Assembly: GCF_000698575.1 (NCBI RefSeq)
Contig: NZ_JFHD01000028.1
Span: forward strand, 16,946-80,945
Source of the DNA: Caballeronia zhejiangensis
Lineage (GTDB): Bacteria; Pseudomonadota; Gammaproteobacteria; Burkholderiales; Burkholderiaceae
DNA: 64,000 bases
Reading direction: 5' to 3'
Shown piece by piece: positions 51,614-59,704 of this stretch. Made by a program: the position numbers and the translations under genes. Under the pieces are notes generated by a model. The model saw only the letters and a list, made by a program, of their open reading frames with translations. It was not told where the DNA came from and made no database searches. Positions within the stretch are counted from its first letter, which is position 1. The number at the start of each line of letters is the position of its first letter.

Positions 51614-52453
51614 ATGCATTTTCCGGCAAGAAGAAAGTTCATTGCCCTCGCGCTGGCGGCATGCGTGGGCGGCGTCATAGCGGCGCGCGCGCTCGAACAC
51701 GATAGCGAACGAGCCGACGGTATCGCGTACGGCACGGATCCGCGCGAGCGGCTCGACGTCTATGCACCCGATTCGGGCACGCCGGGGAATCGCCCGGTCG
51801 TCGTGTATTTCTACGGCGGAGGCTGGCAAAGCGGCCATCGCAAGGACTCGCGCAATATTGCCGAGGCGCTCGCCGCGCACGGCATCGTGACCGTCGCGCC
51901 GGATTACCGCATTTATCCGCAAGCCGTTTTCCCCGGCTTTCTCGATGACGCCGCCGCCGCCGTGCGCTGGGCACGCGATCACGCGCACGAATACGGCGGC
52001 GATCCCAATCGCATCTTTCTGATGGGGCATTCCTCCGGCGCGCACTTGGCCTCGATGCTCGCAACCGATCCGCGCTATCTCGCCACGCAAGGCATCGCGA
52101 ATACTTCGCTGCGCGGGATGATCGGACTCGCCGGCCCCTACGCCGCGATCCCGACGAGCGATCCCCACATGGACGAGATCTTTCCGGCGGCGTTGCGCGC
52201 GGGTGCGTTGCCGATCGCGTTCATATCGGGAGACGAACCGCCGATGCTGCTCGCCGCAGGCACGGCCGACACCGATGTCGATCCGCGCAACAGCGATCGC
52301 TTCGCGGAAGCGCTGCGCGCGCATCATGACGCTGTCGTGCTGAAGAAATACGCGGGATACGGCCACGACACGATCATCGACACGTTCTCGGCGTCGCGCC
52401 GCAAGGATTCGCCCGTTCTCGCCGACGTCGTCGCGTTCATCGGCGCGCATTGA
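51614..52453 (+). CDS. Alpha/beta hydrolase, carboxylesterase (HSL/BD-FAE-like), membrane-anchored or exported
   Basis: About 279 residues from the ATG at 51614 (291 from an ATG at 51578; neither has a good ribosome site). An N-terminal R-R-K-F-I-A-L-A-L-A-A-C-V-G-G-V segment looks like a signal or anchor. The hydrolase core shows the oxyanion motif F-Y-G-G-G-W, the nucleophile elbow G-H-S-S-G-A-H with Ser near 149, and late D-T-D-V-D and G-H-D-T-I with acid and His. Kynurenine formamidase-like and acetyl-xylan-esterase-like enzymes share this pattern; the substrate is unknown. Confidence 0.78.
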   Translation: MHFPARRKFIALALAACVGGVIAARALEHDSERADGIAYGTDPRERLDVYAPDSGTPGNRPVVVYFYGGGWQSGHRKDSRNIAEALAAHGIVTVAPDYRIYPQAVFPGFLDDAAAAVRWARDHAHEYGGDPNRIFLMGHSSGAHLASMLATDPRYLATQGIANTSLRGMIGLAGPYAAIPTSDPHMDEIFPAALRAGALPIAFISGDEPPMLLAAGTADTDVDPRNSDRFAEALRAHHDAVVLKKYAGYGHDTIIDTFSASRRKDSPVLADVVAFIGAH

Positions 52454-52497
52454 ACGAGGCCGCGTCGGTTCGCCGCACGCGTGCTCCGGTGGATTGC

Positions 52498-52511
52498 TTG
52501 ATGCAAGTCAA
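52498..52511 (+). promoter_or_regulatory. FNR/ANR-type box upstream of the CBS-BON gene
   Basis: TTGAT-GCAA-GTCAA matches the FNR/ANR consensus TTGAT-N4-ATCAA except for one base. A TAGAGT -10 element lies at 52534-52539, which puts the box centre (52504.5) about 41.5 bases before the predicted start near 52546. That is the classic class II activator position. It predicts induction at low oxygen. Confidence 0.6.
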
Positions 52512-52589
52512 TCGAGGATCGCGCAGCGCTCCTTAGAGTGATTCAGGACGCGTATGCGCGACCTTATTCATCGACCTCCGGAGCACATG

Positions 52590-53285
52590 ATGCAAGCACG
52601 CGATGTAATGACTTCCCCTGTCGTTTCCGTCACGCCCGAAACGAGAGTGCATGACCTGGCGCGGCTCCTGGTGCAGCACCGCATCAGCGCTGCGCCCGTC
52701 GTCGATCAGGATGAGCGCGTCGTCGGCATGATCAGCGAAGGCGATCTGCTTCATCGCGAGGAAATCGGCACCGAGAAACGCAACCGCCGCTCGTGGTGGC
52801 TCGACATGCTCGGCTCCGATGGCGGCGCGGCCGACTACATCAAGTCGCATGCCCCGACGGTCGGCGAGATCATGACGCGCGAACCCATCTGCGTCAAAGA
52901 GGACACGTCGCTGGCCGATATCGCCGCGGTGCTCGAAAGCCATCACATCAAGCGCGTGCCGGTGCTGCGCGATGGCCGCCTCGTCGGCATCGTCAGCCGC
53001 TCGAATCTGGTGCAGGCGCTGGCGTCGGCGCTCGCCGTCGAAGCCGCGCCCGAGGCGCTCGCCAGCGATGCCGAAATCCGCGCCATGCTGATGGGCGATC
53101 TCGCTGGACGCGGCTGGGCGTTTCCGGGGCGCAATATCGTCGTGCGCGATGGCGTCGTGCATTTGTGGGGCACGGTGTGGTCGAGGGATCAGCTCGATGC
53201 CATGCGTATCGCGTCGCAAAGCATTCCGGGCGTGAAGCGCGTCGAGGATCACACGATTCCTTATCCGATCATGCCGGGGCTGTGA
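52590..53285 (+). CDS. CBS-domain pair plus BON-domain protein
   Basis: A 231-residue soluble protein: CBS motif 1 (D-V-M-T-S-P-V-V-S-V-T-P-E) at residues about 5-60, a Trp-containing linker (R-R-S-W-W-L-D-M-L-G), CBS motif 2 (I-M-T-R-E-P-I-C-V) at about 90-150, and a BON domain from about 165 (V-V-R-D-G-V-V-H-L-W-G-T-V). CBS pairs bind adenosyl nucleotides; BON domains bind lipid or protein surfaces. Two ATGs in a row occur at 52587 and 52590; the second has GGAG at the better six-base spacing. The FNR/ANR-type box upstream suggests a low-oxygen regulon, in which CBS and universal-stress proteins are common. Confidence 0.85.
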   Translation: MQARDVMTSPVVSVTPETRVHDLARLLVQHRISAAPVVDQDERVVGMISEGDLLHREEIGTEKRNRRSWWLDMLGSDGGAADYIKSHAPTVGEIMTREPICVKEDTSLADIAAVLESHHIKRVPVLRDGRLVGIVSRSNLVQALASALAVEAAPEALASDAEIRAMLMGDLAGRGWAFPGRNIVVRDGVVHLWGTVWSRDQLDAMRIASQSIPGVKRVEDHTIPYPIMPGL

Positions 53286-53494
53286 AAGTCCAAAGCCGAT
53301 CAACGACAGGCGCGTCGCGGCGTAAGTCGTCTCGATCGGCCGATTTCTCCCACTATCCGGGACGACCCGAATTGCCGCGAACGGGCATCCGGTCCTACTA
53401 TCGAATCCCGCTGCTATCGCGGCCAGAGGTACCCCCGGGTCATGCGTCCGAAGCGCATGCCTACATCAGCTAATCAAACGATGGGGAGACAGGT

Positions 53495-53689
53495 ATGCTC
53501 AGCGCACACGAATTCGCAACCCTCATGCTCGTCAAGGATGCCGCCGATCAGATCATCGACCGGCACGAGCTCGACACGCTTCTCGAACGTCAACTGATCG
53601 CGATGGAACAACTCGTGAGCGGCGCGCAACTGCCGCGCATCACGGAAGATGGCGATTGGCTGCTGCGCGCCGTGCGGCGCACTCACTGA
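53495..53689 (+). CDS. Small soluble protein of unknown function
   Basis: A 64-residue, mostly helical protein (L-S-A-H-E-F-A-T-L-M-L-V-K-D-A-A-D-Q-I and E-L-D-T-L-L-E-R-Q-L-I) with no cysteines and no membrane segment. GGGGAGACAGGT lies directly before the ATG. It follows the CBS-BON gene by about 210 bases on the same strand. The sequence is compact and protein-like, and unlike the Arg-rich shadow frames. I do not recognise the family. Confidence 0.65.
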   Translation: MLSAHEFATLMLVKDAADQIIDRHELDTLLERQLIAMEQLVSGAQLPRITEDGDWLLRAVRRTH

Positions 53690-53840
53690 GTCGTCGGGAC
53701 GTGTGCAGACATACTGAGTCACGTCGGTACGCATCGGCCTGACCGCACTATCGATATCACGATTTCTCGTTTAGCCCGCGAGGCATGCGTTGTTAGCATT
53801 GGCATCGGTAAAGATGCCTTCGCTCAACGAGGAAACACGC

Positions 53841-54827
53841 ATGTCCGACCGCAAGAACACGCCTTCCATTCCCGCGCGCCGTCGCACGCTCTTCACGCTC
53901 GCCGCGCTCGGTGCGGGGCTGTCGGGCGGGCTCGCCACGCGCATCGCGCAAGCCGCCGATGCGCCGAAGACCTTGCGTATTGGCTATCAGAAGTACGGCA
54001 ACTTCGTCGTGCTCAAGGCGCGCGGATCGCTCGACAAACGCCTTGCGGCGCAAGGCGTCACGGTGCAATGGCTCGAATTCCCGGCCGGGCCGCAACTGCT
54101 CGAGGGACTCAATGCGGGCGCGGTCGATATCGGCACGGTAGGCGAGACGCCGCCGATCTTCGCGCAGGCGGCGGGCGTCGACTTCGTGTATATCGGCCAC
54201 GAGCCGCCCGCGCCGCACGCCGAGGCGATCGTCGTGCCGAAGGATTCGACTATCCGTTCGGTCGCGGAATTGCGCGGCAAGAAAGTGGCGCTGAATAAAG
54301 GATCGAATGTTCACTATCTGCTCGTCGAGGCGCTCAAAAAAGCGAATCTCACGTGGTCGGATATTCAACCGGTCTATCTCGCGCCCGCCGATGCGCGCGC
54401 CGCGTTCGTGCAGGGCAGCATCGACGCATGGGCGATCTGGGATCCGTATCTCGCCGCCGCCGAAAAGCAGGCGAACGCGCGTCAACTGACCGACGCAGAA
54501 GGCATCGTGCGCAACGTGCAGTACTACCTCGCGACGCGCAAGATCGCGGCGGCGCAGCCGCAACTCGTGCATGCGGTGCTCGAAGAGCTGGATCAGGTCG
54601 ATCGCTGGGCGCGCGACAACGTCTCCGCCGTGGCGGCGCAATTGTCGCCGCTCGTCGGGCTCGATACCGGCATCCTCGAAACGGCGTTGAAACGCACGTC
54701 GTACGGCGTGCAGCCGATCGATCCAGCCACGCTCGCGTACCAGCAGCAGATCGCCGATACCTTCACGAGCCTCAAGCTCATCCCGAAGAAGCTCGACGTG
54801 ACCGAAGCGCGCTGGAACGTTGCCTGA
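53841..54827 (+). CDS. ssuA: Aliphatic sulfonate ABC transporter, binding protein
   Basis: A 328-residue SsuA-family periplasmic protein. The leader has A-R-R-R-T-L-F and a hydrophobic core ending A-Q-A near residue 38, so export by Tat is possible, otherwise Sec. The mature start T-L-R-I-G-Y-Q-K-Y-G-N and the motifs F-P-A-G-P-Q-L-L-E, V-G-E-T-P-P-I-F and A-I-W-D-P-Y match sulfonate binding proteins. GAGGA lies before the ATG at 53841. It starts the ssuADCB set; such genes are normally switched on under sulfate starvation by CysB-type regulators (Cbl/SsuR). Confidence 0.9.
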   Translation: MSDRKNTPSIPARRRTLFTLAALGAGLSGGLATRIAQAADAPKTLRIGYQKYGNFVVLKARGSLDKRLAAQGVTVQWLEFPAGPQLLEGLNAGAVDIGTVGETPPIFAQAAGVDFVYIGHEPPAPHAEAIVVPKDSTIRSVAELRGKKVALNKGSNVHYLLVEALKKANLTWSDIQPVYLAPADARAAFVQGSIDAWAIWDPYLAAAEKQANARQLTDAEGIVRNVQYYLATRKIAAAQPQLVHAVLEELDQVDRWARDNVSAVAAQLSPLVGLDTGILETALKRTSYGVQPIDPATLAYQQQIADTFTSLKLIPKKLDVTEARWNVA

Positions 54828-54965
54828 CGCGGCGACCGGCGTTAGCACGATCACGCACATCCTTAGCGCGAATCGATGGTTCAGCCGCGCGCGACGCGTC
54901 GTTAGACTCGTTCGAGCGCCGCTGCATTCCTGCGCGCGGCAAGCCCTCTCTCAGACACGACGAAC

Positions 54966-56114
54966 ATGAATGTTTTCTGGTTCATCCCCACGCACGGCGA
55001 CAGCCGCTATCTCGGCACGTCGCAAGGCGCGCGCGCCGCGAATTACGATTACTTCCGTCAGATCGCGGTAGCCGCCGATACGCTCGGCTACGAAGGCGTG
55101 CTGCTGCCCACGGGCCGTTCCTGCGAGGACGCGTGGGTGGTCGCGTCGAGCCTCATTCCCGCGACGAAGCGCCTCAAGTTTCTCGTCGCGATTCGCCCTG
55201 GCCTGAGCTCGCCGGGATTGTCGGCGCGCATGGCATCGACGTTCGACCGGCTCTCGAACGGGCGTCTGCTCATCAACGTCGTGACGGGCGGCGATCCGAC
55301 CGAACTCGCGGGCGACGGCGTCTTTCACGATCACGACACGCGCTACGAAATCACCGACGAATTCCTCACGATCTGGCGCGGCCTGCTCGAACAGTCGCAC
55401 GACAACGGCAGCTTCGATTTCGACGGCAAGCATCTGCAATCGCAGGGCGGCAAGGTGCTGTATCCGCCGGTGCAGAAGCAGCATCCGCCGCTGTGGTTCG
55501 GCGGTTCGTCGGCGGCGGCGCACGATATCGCGGCGAAGCACATCGACACGTATCTCACGTGGGGCGAGCCGCCCGCGGACGTCGAGAAGAAGCTCGCCGA
55601 TATCCGCAGCCGCGCGAAAGCGGAAGGGCGCGACATCAAGTTCGGCATTCGCCTGCATGTGATCGTGCGCGAGACCGAAGAGGAAGCATGGGCCGACGCC
55701 GACAAACTCATCAGCAAGCTCGACGATGAAACCATCCGCCGCGCGCAGGCCTCGTTCGCGAAGATGGATTCCGAAGGCCAGCGACGCATGGCCGCGTTGC
55801 ACGGCGGCAGCCGCGACAAGCTGGAGGTGTATCCGCATCTGTGGGCGGGCGTCGGGCTCGTGCGCGGCGGAGCGGGCACCGCGCTCGTCGGCAATCCGGA
55901 GCAGGTCGCCGGGCTGATGAAACAGTACGCGGAACTCGGCATCGATACGTTCATCCTGTCGGGTTATCCGCATCTTGAAGAGTCGTATCGTTTCGCCGAA
56001 CTGGTGTTTCCGCTTCTGCCGCGCAAGCAGCGCGAGCAGGCGAGCGGGCCGCTCTCGGGGCCGTTCGGGGAAGTCATCGGCACGTCGGAATTGCCGCGCG
56101 CATCGGCATCATGA
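54966..56114 (+). CDS. ssuD: FMNH2-dependent alkanesulfonate monooxygenase
   Basis: A 382-residue TIM-barrel luciferase-like enzyme, the usual SsuD length. It cleaves alkanesulfonates to aldehyde and sulfite with FMNH2 and O2. F-W-F-I-P-T-H-G-D-S-R-Y opens the protein; T-G-R-S-C-E-D (about 50-56) holds the conserved Cys, and V-V-T-G-G-D-P-T-E and the flexible loop with L-S-G-Y-P-H-L-E-E-S-Y-R-F-A near the end are present. It needs a flavin reductase (SsuE), and none is found in this window. Its stop overlaps the ssuC start (ATGA). It follows ssuA by 138 bases. Confidence 0.92.
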   Translation: MNVFWFIPTHGDSRYLGTSQGARAANYDYFRQIAVAADTLGYEGVLLPTGRSCEDAWVVASSLIPATKRLKFLVAIRPGLSSPGLSARMASTFDRLSNGRLLINVVTGGDPTELAGDGVFHDHDTRYEITDEFLTIWRGLLEQSHDNGSFDFDGKHLQSQGGKVLYPPVQKQHPPLWFGGSSAAAHDIAAKHIDTYLTWGEPPADVEKKLADIRSRAKAEGRDIKFGIRLHVIVRETEEEAWADADKLISKLDDETIRRAQASFAKMDSEGQRRMAALHGGSRDKLEVYPHLWAGVGLVRGGAGTALVGNPEQVAGLMKQYAELGIDTFILSGYPHLEESYRFAELVFPLLPRKQREQASGPLSGPFGEVIGTSELPRASAS

Positions 56115-56893
56115 AACTGGCATTCATTGCCCGCCGCGCGCTGCCGTGGCTCGTGCCGTTGATGATCCTCATCGCTTGGGAAAGCGCCGCGCGCACGGGC
56201 GGACTGTCGTCGCGCGTGCTGCCCGAACCGCTCGCGGTGGTGAAGGCGGCGTGGGCACTGATCGAATCCGGCGATCTGTGGGCCAACGTCAAGGTCAGCG
56301 CGGGCCGCGCGCTCGCGGGCTTCGCGATGGGCGGCGGAATCGGCTTCGTGCTCGGTCTCGCGACGGGTCTTTTCAAGCCCGCCGAAATCGCGCTCGACTC
56401 GACCGTGCAGATGATCCGCAACATCCCTGCGCTCGCGATGATTCCGCTCTTGATCCTGTGGTTCGGCATCGGCGAGGAAGCGAAGCTCGTGCTCGTCGCG
56501 CTGGGCGTGTTCTTTCCGGTCTACGTCAACACGTATCACGGCATCCGCTCGGTCGATCGCGACCTGATCGAGATGGCGAGAAGCTACGGCTTGTCCGGCT
56601 TCGCGCTGTATCGCGATGTGATTTTGCCGGGCGCGTTGCCGTCGATACTCGTCGGCGTGCGCTTCGCCTTCGGGCTGATGTGGGTGATGCTGATCGTCGC
56701 CGAGACCATTTCCGCGCAGTCGGGCATCGGCTACATGACGATGAACGCGCGAGAGTTCCTGCAAACCGATGTCGTGGTCGTCGGCATCCTGCTGTACGCG
56801 CTGCTCGGCAAACTCGCCGACATGGCCGCGCGCGCGATCGAACGCGCGACCTTGCGCTGGCATCCGGCGTATCAAACGAAGGCGCAATCATGA
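56111..56893 (+). CDS. ssuC: Aliphatic sulfonate ABC transporter, permease
   Basis: A 260-residue inner-membrane permease with about six transmembrane segments (first near residues 12-30). The cytoplasmic coupling loop reads E-M-A-R-S-Y-G-L-S-G-F-A-L-Y-R-D-V-I-L-P-G-A-L-P, the EAA motif that docks on SsuB. P-L-M-I-L-I-A-W-E and G-I-G-Y-M-T-M-N-A are typical of the nitrate/sulfonate/taurine permease family. Both its start and its stop overlap the neighbouring genes by four bases, so translation is coupled. Confidence 0.92.
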   Translation: MKLAFIARRALPWLVPLMILIAWESAARTGGLSSRVLPEPLAVVKAAWALIESGDLWANVKVSAGRALAGFAMGGGIGFVLGLATGLFKPAEIALDSTVQMIRNIPALAMIPLLILWFGIGEEAKLVLVALGVFFPVYVNTYHGIRSVDRDLIEMARSYGLSGFALYRDVILPGALPSILVGVRFAFGLMWVMLIVAETISAQSGIGYMTMNAREFLQTDVVVVGILLYALLGKLADMAARAIERATLRWHPAYQTKAQS

Positions 56894-57687
56894 ATCTGAT
56901 CGATATCGACACGCTGACGCCCGCGTTCAGGCGCGTCGAAACACATGCGCGCGCGCCGCTCGGCGGGCGCGATATCGCCGTGTCGCTGCGCGGCGTGGAG
57001 AAGCGCTTCGGCGAGCGCACGGTGCTGGATCGGCTGGACTTGTCGATCGAGCGCGGCAGTTTCGTATCGATCGTCGGGCGCAGCGGCTGCGGCAAGTCGA
57101 CGTTGCTGCGGCTCATCGCCGGTCTCGATCAACCGACCGGCGGCATTCTGCAGCGCAACGCCGCCGCGCGATCGGACGAACTGCAAGTGCGGATCATGTT
57201 TCAGGACGCGCGTCTCTTGCCGTGGAAGGGCGTGCTCGACAACGTGATGATCGGCCTGCCGCGCGACAAGCGCGACGAAGCCCGCGCGACGCTTGCCGAG
57301 GTCGGCCTCGCGGAACGCGAGAAGGACTGGCCGTCGCGTCTGTCGGGCGGGCAGCGTCAGCGTGTGGCGCTGGCGCGCGCGCTCGTGCATCGGCCGGATC
57401 TGCTTTTGCTCGATGAACCGCTCGGCGCGCTCGATGCGTTGACGCGCATCGAAATGCAGGGCTTGATCGAGCGTTTGTGGCGTGAACATCGGCTCACCGC
57501 GCTGCTGGTCACGCACGATGTGCAGGAAGCGGTGTCGCTCGGCGATCGCATCGTGCTGATCGATGCGGGGCGCATCACGCTCGATACCGACGTCCCGCTG
57601 CCGAGGCCGCGCACGCGCACGGCGCCGGGGTTTGCCGAACTCGAGGAACAGGTGCTTTCGCGGGTGCTTCAGCGAGGCTCGACCTGA
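56890..57687 (+). CDS. ssuB: Aliphatic sulfonate ABC transporter, ATPase
   Basis: A 265-residue ABC ATPase. Walker A G-R-S-G-C-G-K-S-T lies at 63-71, signature L-S-G-G-Q at 151-155, Walker B L-L-L-L-D-E-P at 171-177 and the switch His at 209. The first 25 residues are an extra N-terminal extension seen in several SsuB proteins of this group. It energises sulfonate uptake through SsuC. It is the last gene of ssuADCB and ends 23 bases from the convergent Lrp gene. Confidence 0.92.
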   Translation: MNLIDIDTLTPAFRRVETHARAPLGGRDIAVSLRGVEKRFGERTVLDRLDLSIERGSFVSIVGRSGCGKSTLLRLIAGLDQPTGGILQRNAAARSDELQVRIMFQDARLLPWKGVLDNVMIGLPRDKRDEARATLAEVGLAEREKDWPSRLSGGQRQRVALARALVHRPDLLLLDEPLGALDALTRIEMQGLIERLWREHRLTALLVTHDVQEAVSLGDRIVLIDAGRITLDTDVPLPRPRTRTAPGFAELEEQVLSRVLQRGST

Positions 57688-57710
57688 TCCTGGCGTGAGC
57701 GCCGCCCTCA

Positions 57711-58184
57711 CTATCCCTCCAGCGGCACCGCGCTCACGCACTTCAACTCGTCGAGACATACGCTCGACTTCACGCCGCTCACGCCGGGAATACGCATCAG
57801 CGTGTCGAGCAGAAACTCCGACAAGCCCTCCAGGTCCCGCGCGATCACCTTCAGCATGTAATCGATATCGCCGGTCACGGCGAAGCATTCCTGAATCTCC
57901 GCGAGCTTGCCGACGACGCCCTTGAACTTCGCGAGGTCGCGCACGTGCCCGCGCTCCATCGTCACCTGAATGAAGGCGACGACGCCGAAGCCCAGCGCCT
58001 GCGCATCGAGCCGCGTCTCGTAGCCCTTGATGACACTCATCTCTTCCAGCCGCCGATGCCGCCGCAACGTCTGCGCCGGCGACAGGTTGATCGCTTCCGC
58101 CAGTTCGAGATTGGAGATGCGTCCGCGCGACTGCAGTATCCCGAGCAAACGCAGGTCGATACGATCGATCTCGATAGTCTGCAA
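57711..58184 (-). CDS. Lrp/AsnC-family regulator
   Basis: A 157-residue Lrp-type regulator. The N-terminal helix-turn-helix reads N-L-E-L-A-E-A-I-N-L-S-P-A-Q-T-L-R-R-H-R-R-L near residues 25-46. The RAM effector domain follows with V-T-G-D-I-D-Y-M-L-K-V and C-terminal V-K-S-S-V-C-L-D-E-L-K. It is divergent from the aromatic amino acid permease-aminotransferase operon and probably controls it in response to an amino acid. A CAAAC-N4-GTTTG dyad in the 135-base shared region is a candidate site. Confidence 0.85.
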   Translation of the reverse strand: MQTIEIDRIDLRLLGILQSRGRISNLELAEAINLSPAQTLRRHRRLEEMSVIKGYETRLDAQALGFGVVAFIQVTMERGHVRDLAKFKGVVGKLAEIQECFAVTGDIDYMLKVIARDLEGLSEFLLDTLMRIPGVSGVKSSVCLDELKCVSAVPLEG

Positions 58185-58225
58185 TTTTCTTTCTCCGATG
58201 AACCAATCGATGAAATCCGGACGCG

Positions 58226-58239
58226 CAAACTAGGGTTTG
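58226..58239. promoter_or_regulatory. Candidate Lrp operator (CAAAC-N4-GTTTG)
   Basis: A 14-bp dyad with perfect 5-bp arms lies between the divergent Lrp-type gene and aroP, 41 bases upstream of the Lrp start. Length and symmetry fit an Lrp/AsnC dimer site. Assignment is by position only. Confidence 0.4.
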
Positions 58240-58319
58240 TCTGCGCGCGTTAGGAAATCATATTGTGCCGTAACAAATTTACACTGATTCCCCTAAATCG
58301 AGCACAAGGAGAGAGACAC

Positions 58320-59693
58320 GTGACACATGAGGGACACGGCACGCTCAAGCGCGGCCTGAAGAACCGTCACATTCAGCTGATCGCGCTCGGCGGGGCGATC
58401 GGCACCGGGCTTTTTCTCGGCATCGCGCAGACGATCAAGTCGGCGGGACCATCGGTGCTGCTCGGCTACGCGATCGCGGGCATCGTCGCCTTTTTCATCA
58501 TGCGGCAACTGGGCGAGATGGTCGTCGACGAGCCGGTCGCGGGTTCGTTCAGCCACTTCGCGGACAAATACTGCGGACAGTACGCGGGCTTTCTGTCGGG
58601 CTGGAATTACTGGGTGCTCTACATTCTCGTGTCGATGGCCGAGCTGTCCGCCGTCGGCATCTACGTGCAGTACTGGTGGCCGGGCATCCCGACGTGGATC
58701 TCCGCGCTCGTCTGCTTCTGCATCATCAACGCGATCAATCTGACGAGCGTGAAATCGTATGGCGAGCTGGAGTTCTGGTTCGCGATCGTGAAGGTCGTCG
58801 CGATCGTCGGCATGATCGGCTTCGGCGGCTGGCTGCTGTTCTCGGGCAGCGCCGGGCCGGACGCGAGCGTGACCAATCTCTGGCGTCACGGCGGCTTCTT
58901 CCCGAACGGCGTCTCCGGTCTCGTCATGGCGATGGCCGTCATCATGTTCTCGTTCGGCGGGCTGGAGCTGGTCGGCATCACCGCGGCCGAAGCGGACGAT
59001 CCCTCGCACACGATTCCGCGCGCGACCAATCAGGTGATCTATCGCATTCTGATTTTCTACGTAGGCGCGCTCGGCGTGCTCCTTTCGCTGTATCCGTGGC
59101 AGAAGGTCGTGACCGGCGGCAGCCCGTTCGTGCTCATCTTCCATGCGATGAACAGCAACTTCGTCGCGCATGTGCTCAATGCCGTGGTGCTCACGGCGGC
59201 GCTCTCGGTCTATAACAGCGGCGTGTATTGCAACAGCCGCATGCTCTATGGTCTCGCGCAGCAGGGCAATGCGCCGCGCGCGCTGCTCAAGGTCAACCGG
59301 CGCGGCATTCCGCTCGCCGCGCTCGGCGTCTCCGCGCTCGCGACGGCCGTCTGCGTGCTCATCAACTATCTGATGCCGGGCAAGGCATTCGAGTTGCTGA
59401 TGGGGCTCGTCGTGTCGGCGCTCATCATCAACTGGGCGATGATCTCGCTCATCCATCTGCAATTCCGACGCGTGAAGGCGCGCAACGGCGAAACGACCGT
59501 GTTCAAGAGCCTCGGCTATCCGCTCACCAACTATCTGTGCCTCGCGTTCCTCGCGGGCATTCTCGTGGTGATGTGCCTGATCCCCGATCTGCGCATCTCG
59601 GTCTATCTGATTCCCGTGTGGCTCGCGGTGCTCGGCGTCGGCTATGCGATTCGCAATCGCCGTCGCGCGAGTGCGGCCTTGTCGCGCGTCTGA
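58320..59693 (+). CDS. aroP: Aromatic amino acid permease (AroP/PheP)
   Basis: A 457-residue, twelve-helix amino acid:H+ symporter, exactly the length of E. coli AroP and strongly alike throughout. L-K-R-G-L-K-N-R-H-I-Q-L-I-A-L-G-G-A-I-G-T-G begins the first helix; M-R-Q-L-G-E-M-V-V, F-S-F-G-G-L-E-L-V-G-I-T-A-A-E-A and Y-N-S-G-V-Y-C-N-S-R-M-L are AAT-family landmarks. The GTG at 58320 follows AAGGAGAGAG; an upstream in-frame ATG would add 19 residues with no family match. It should import Phe, Tyr and Trp, feeding the aminotransferase 11 bases downstream. Confidence 0.9.
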   Translation: MTHEGHGTLKRGLKNRHIQLIALGGAIGTGLFLGIAQTIKSAGPSVLLGYAIAGIVAFFIMRQLGEMVVDEPVAGSFSHFADKYCGQYAGFLSGWNYWVLYILVSMAELSAVGIYVQYWWPGIPTWISALVCFCIINAINLTSVKSYGELEFWFAIVKVVAIVGMIGFGGWLLFSGSAGPDASVTNLWRHGGFFPNGVSGLVMAMAVIMFSFGGLELVGITAAEADDPSHTIPRATNQVIYRILIFYVGALGVLLSLYPWQKVVTGGSPFVLIFHAMNSNFVAHVLNAVVLTAALSVYNSGVYCNSRMLYGLAQQGNAPRALLKVNRRGIPLAALGVSALATAVCVLINYLMPGKAFELLMGLVVSALIINWAMISLIHLQFRRVKARNGETTVFKSLGYPLTNYLCLAFLAGILVVMCLIPDLRISVYLIPVWLAVLGVGYAIRNRRRASAALSRV

Positions 59694-59704
59694 AGGAGAC
59701 GGTC

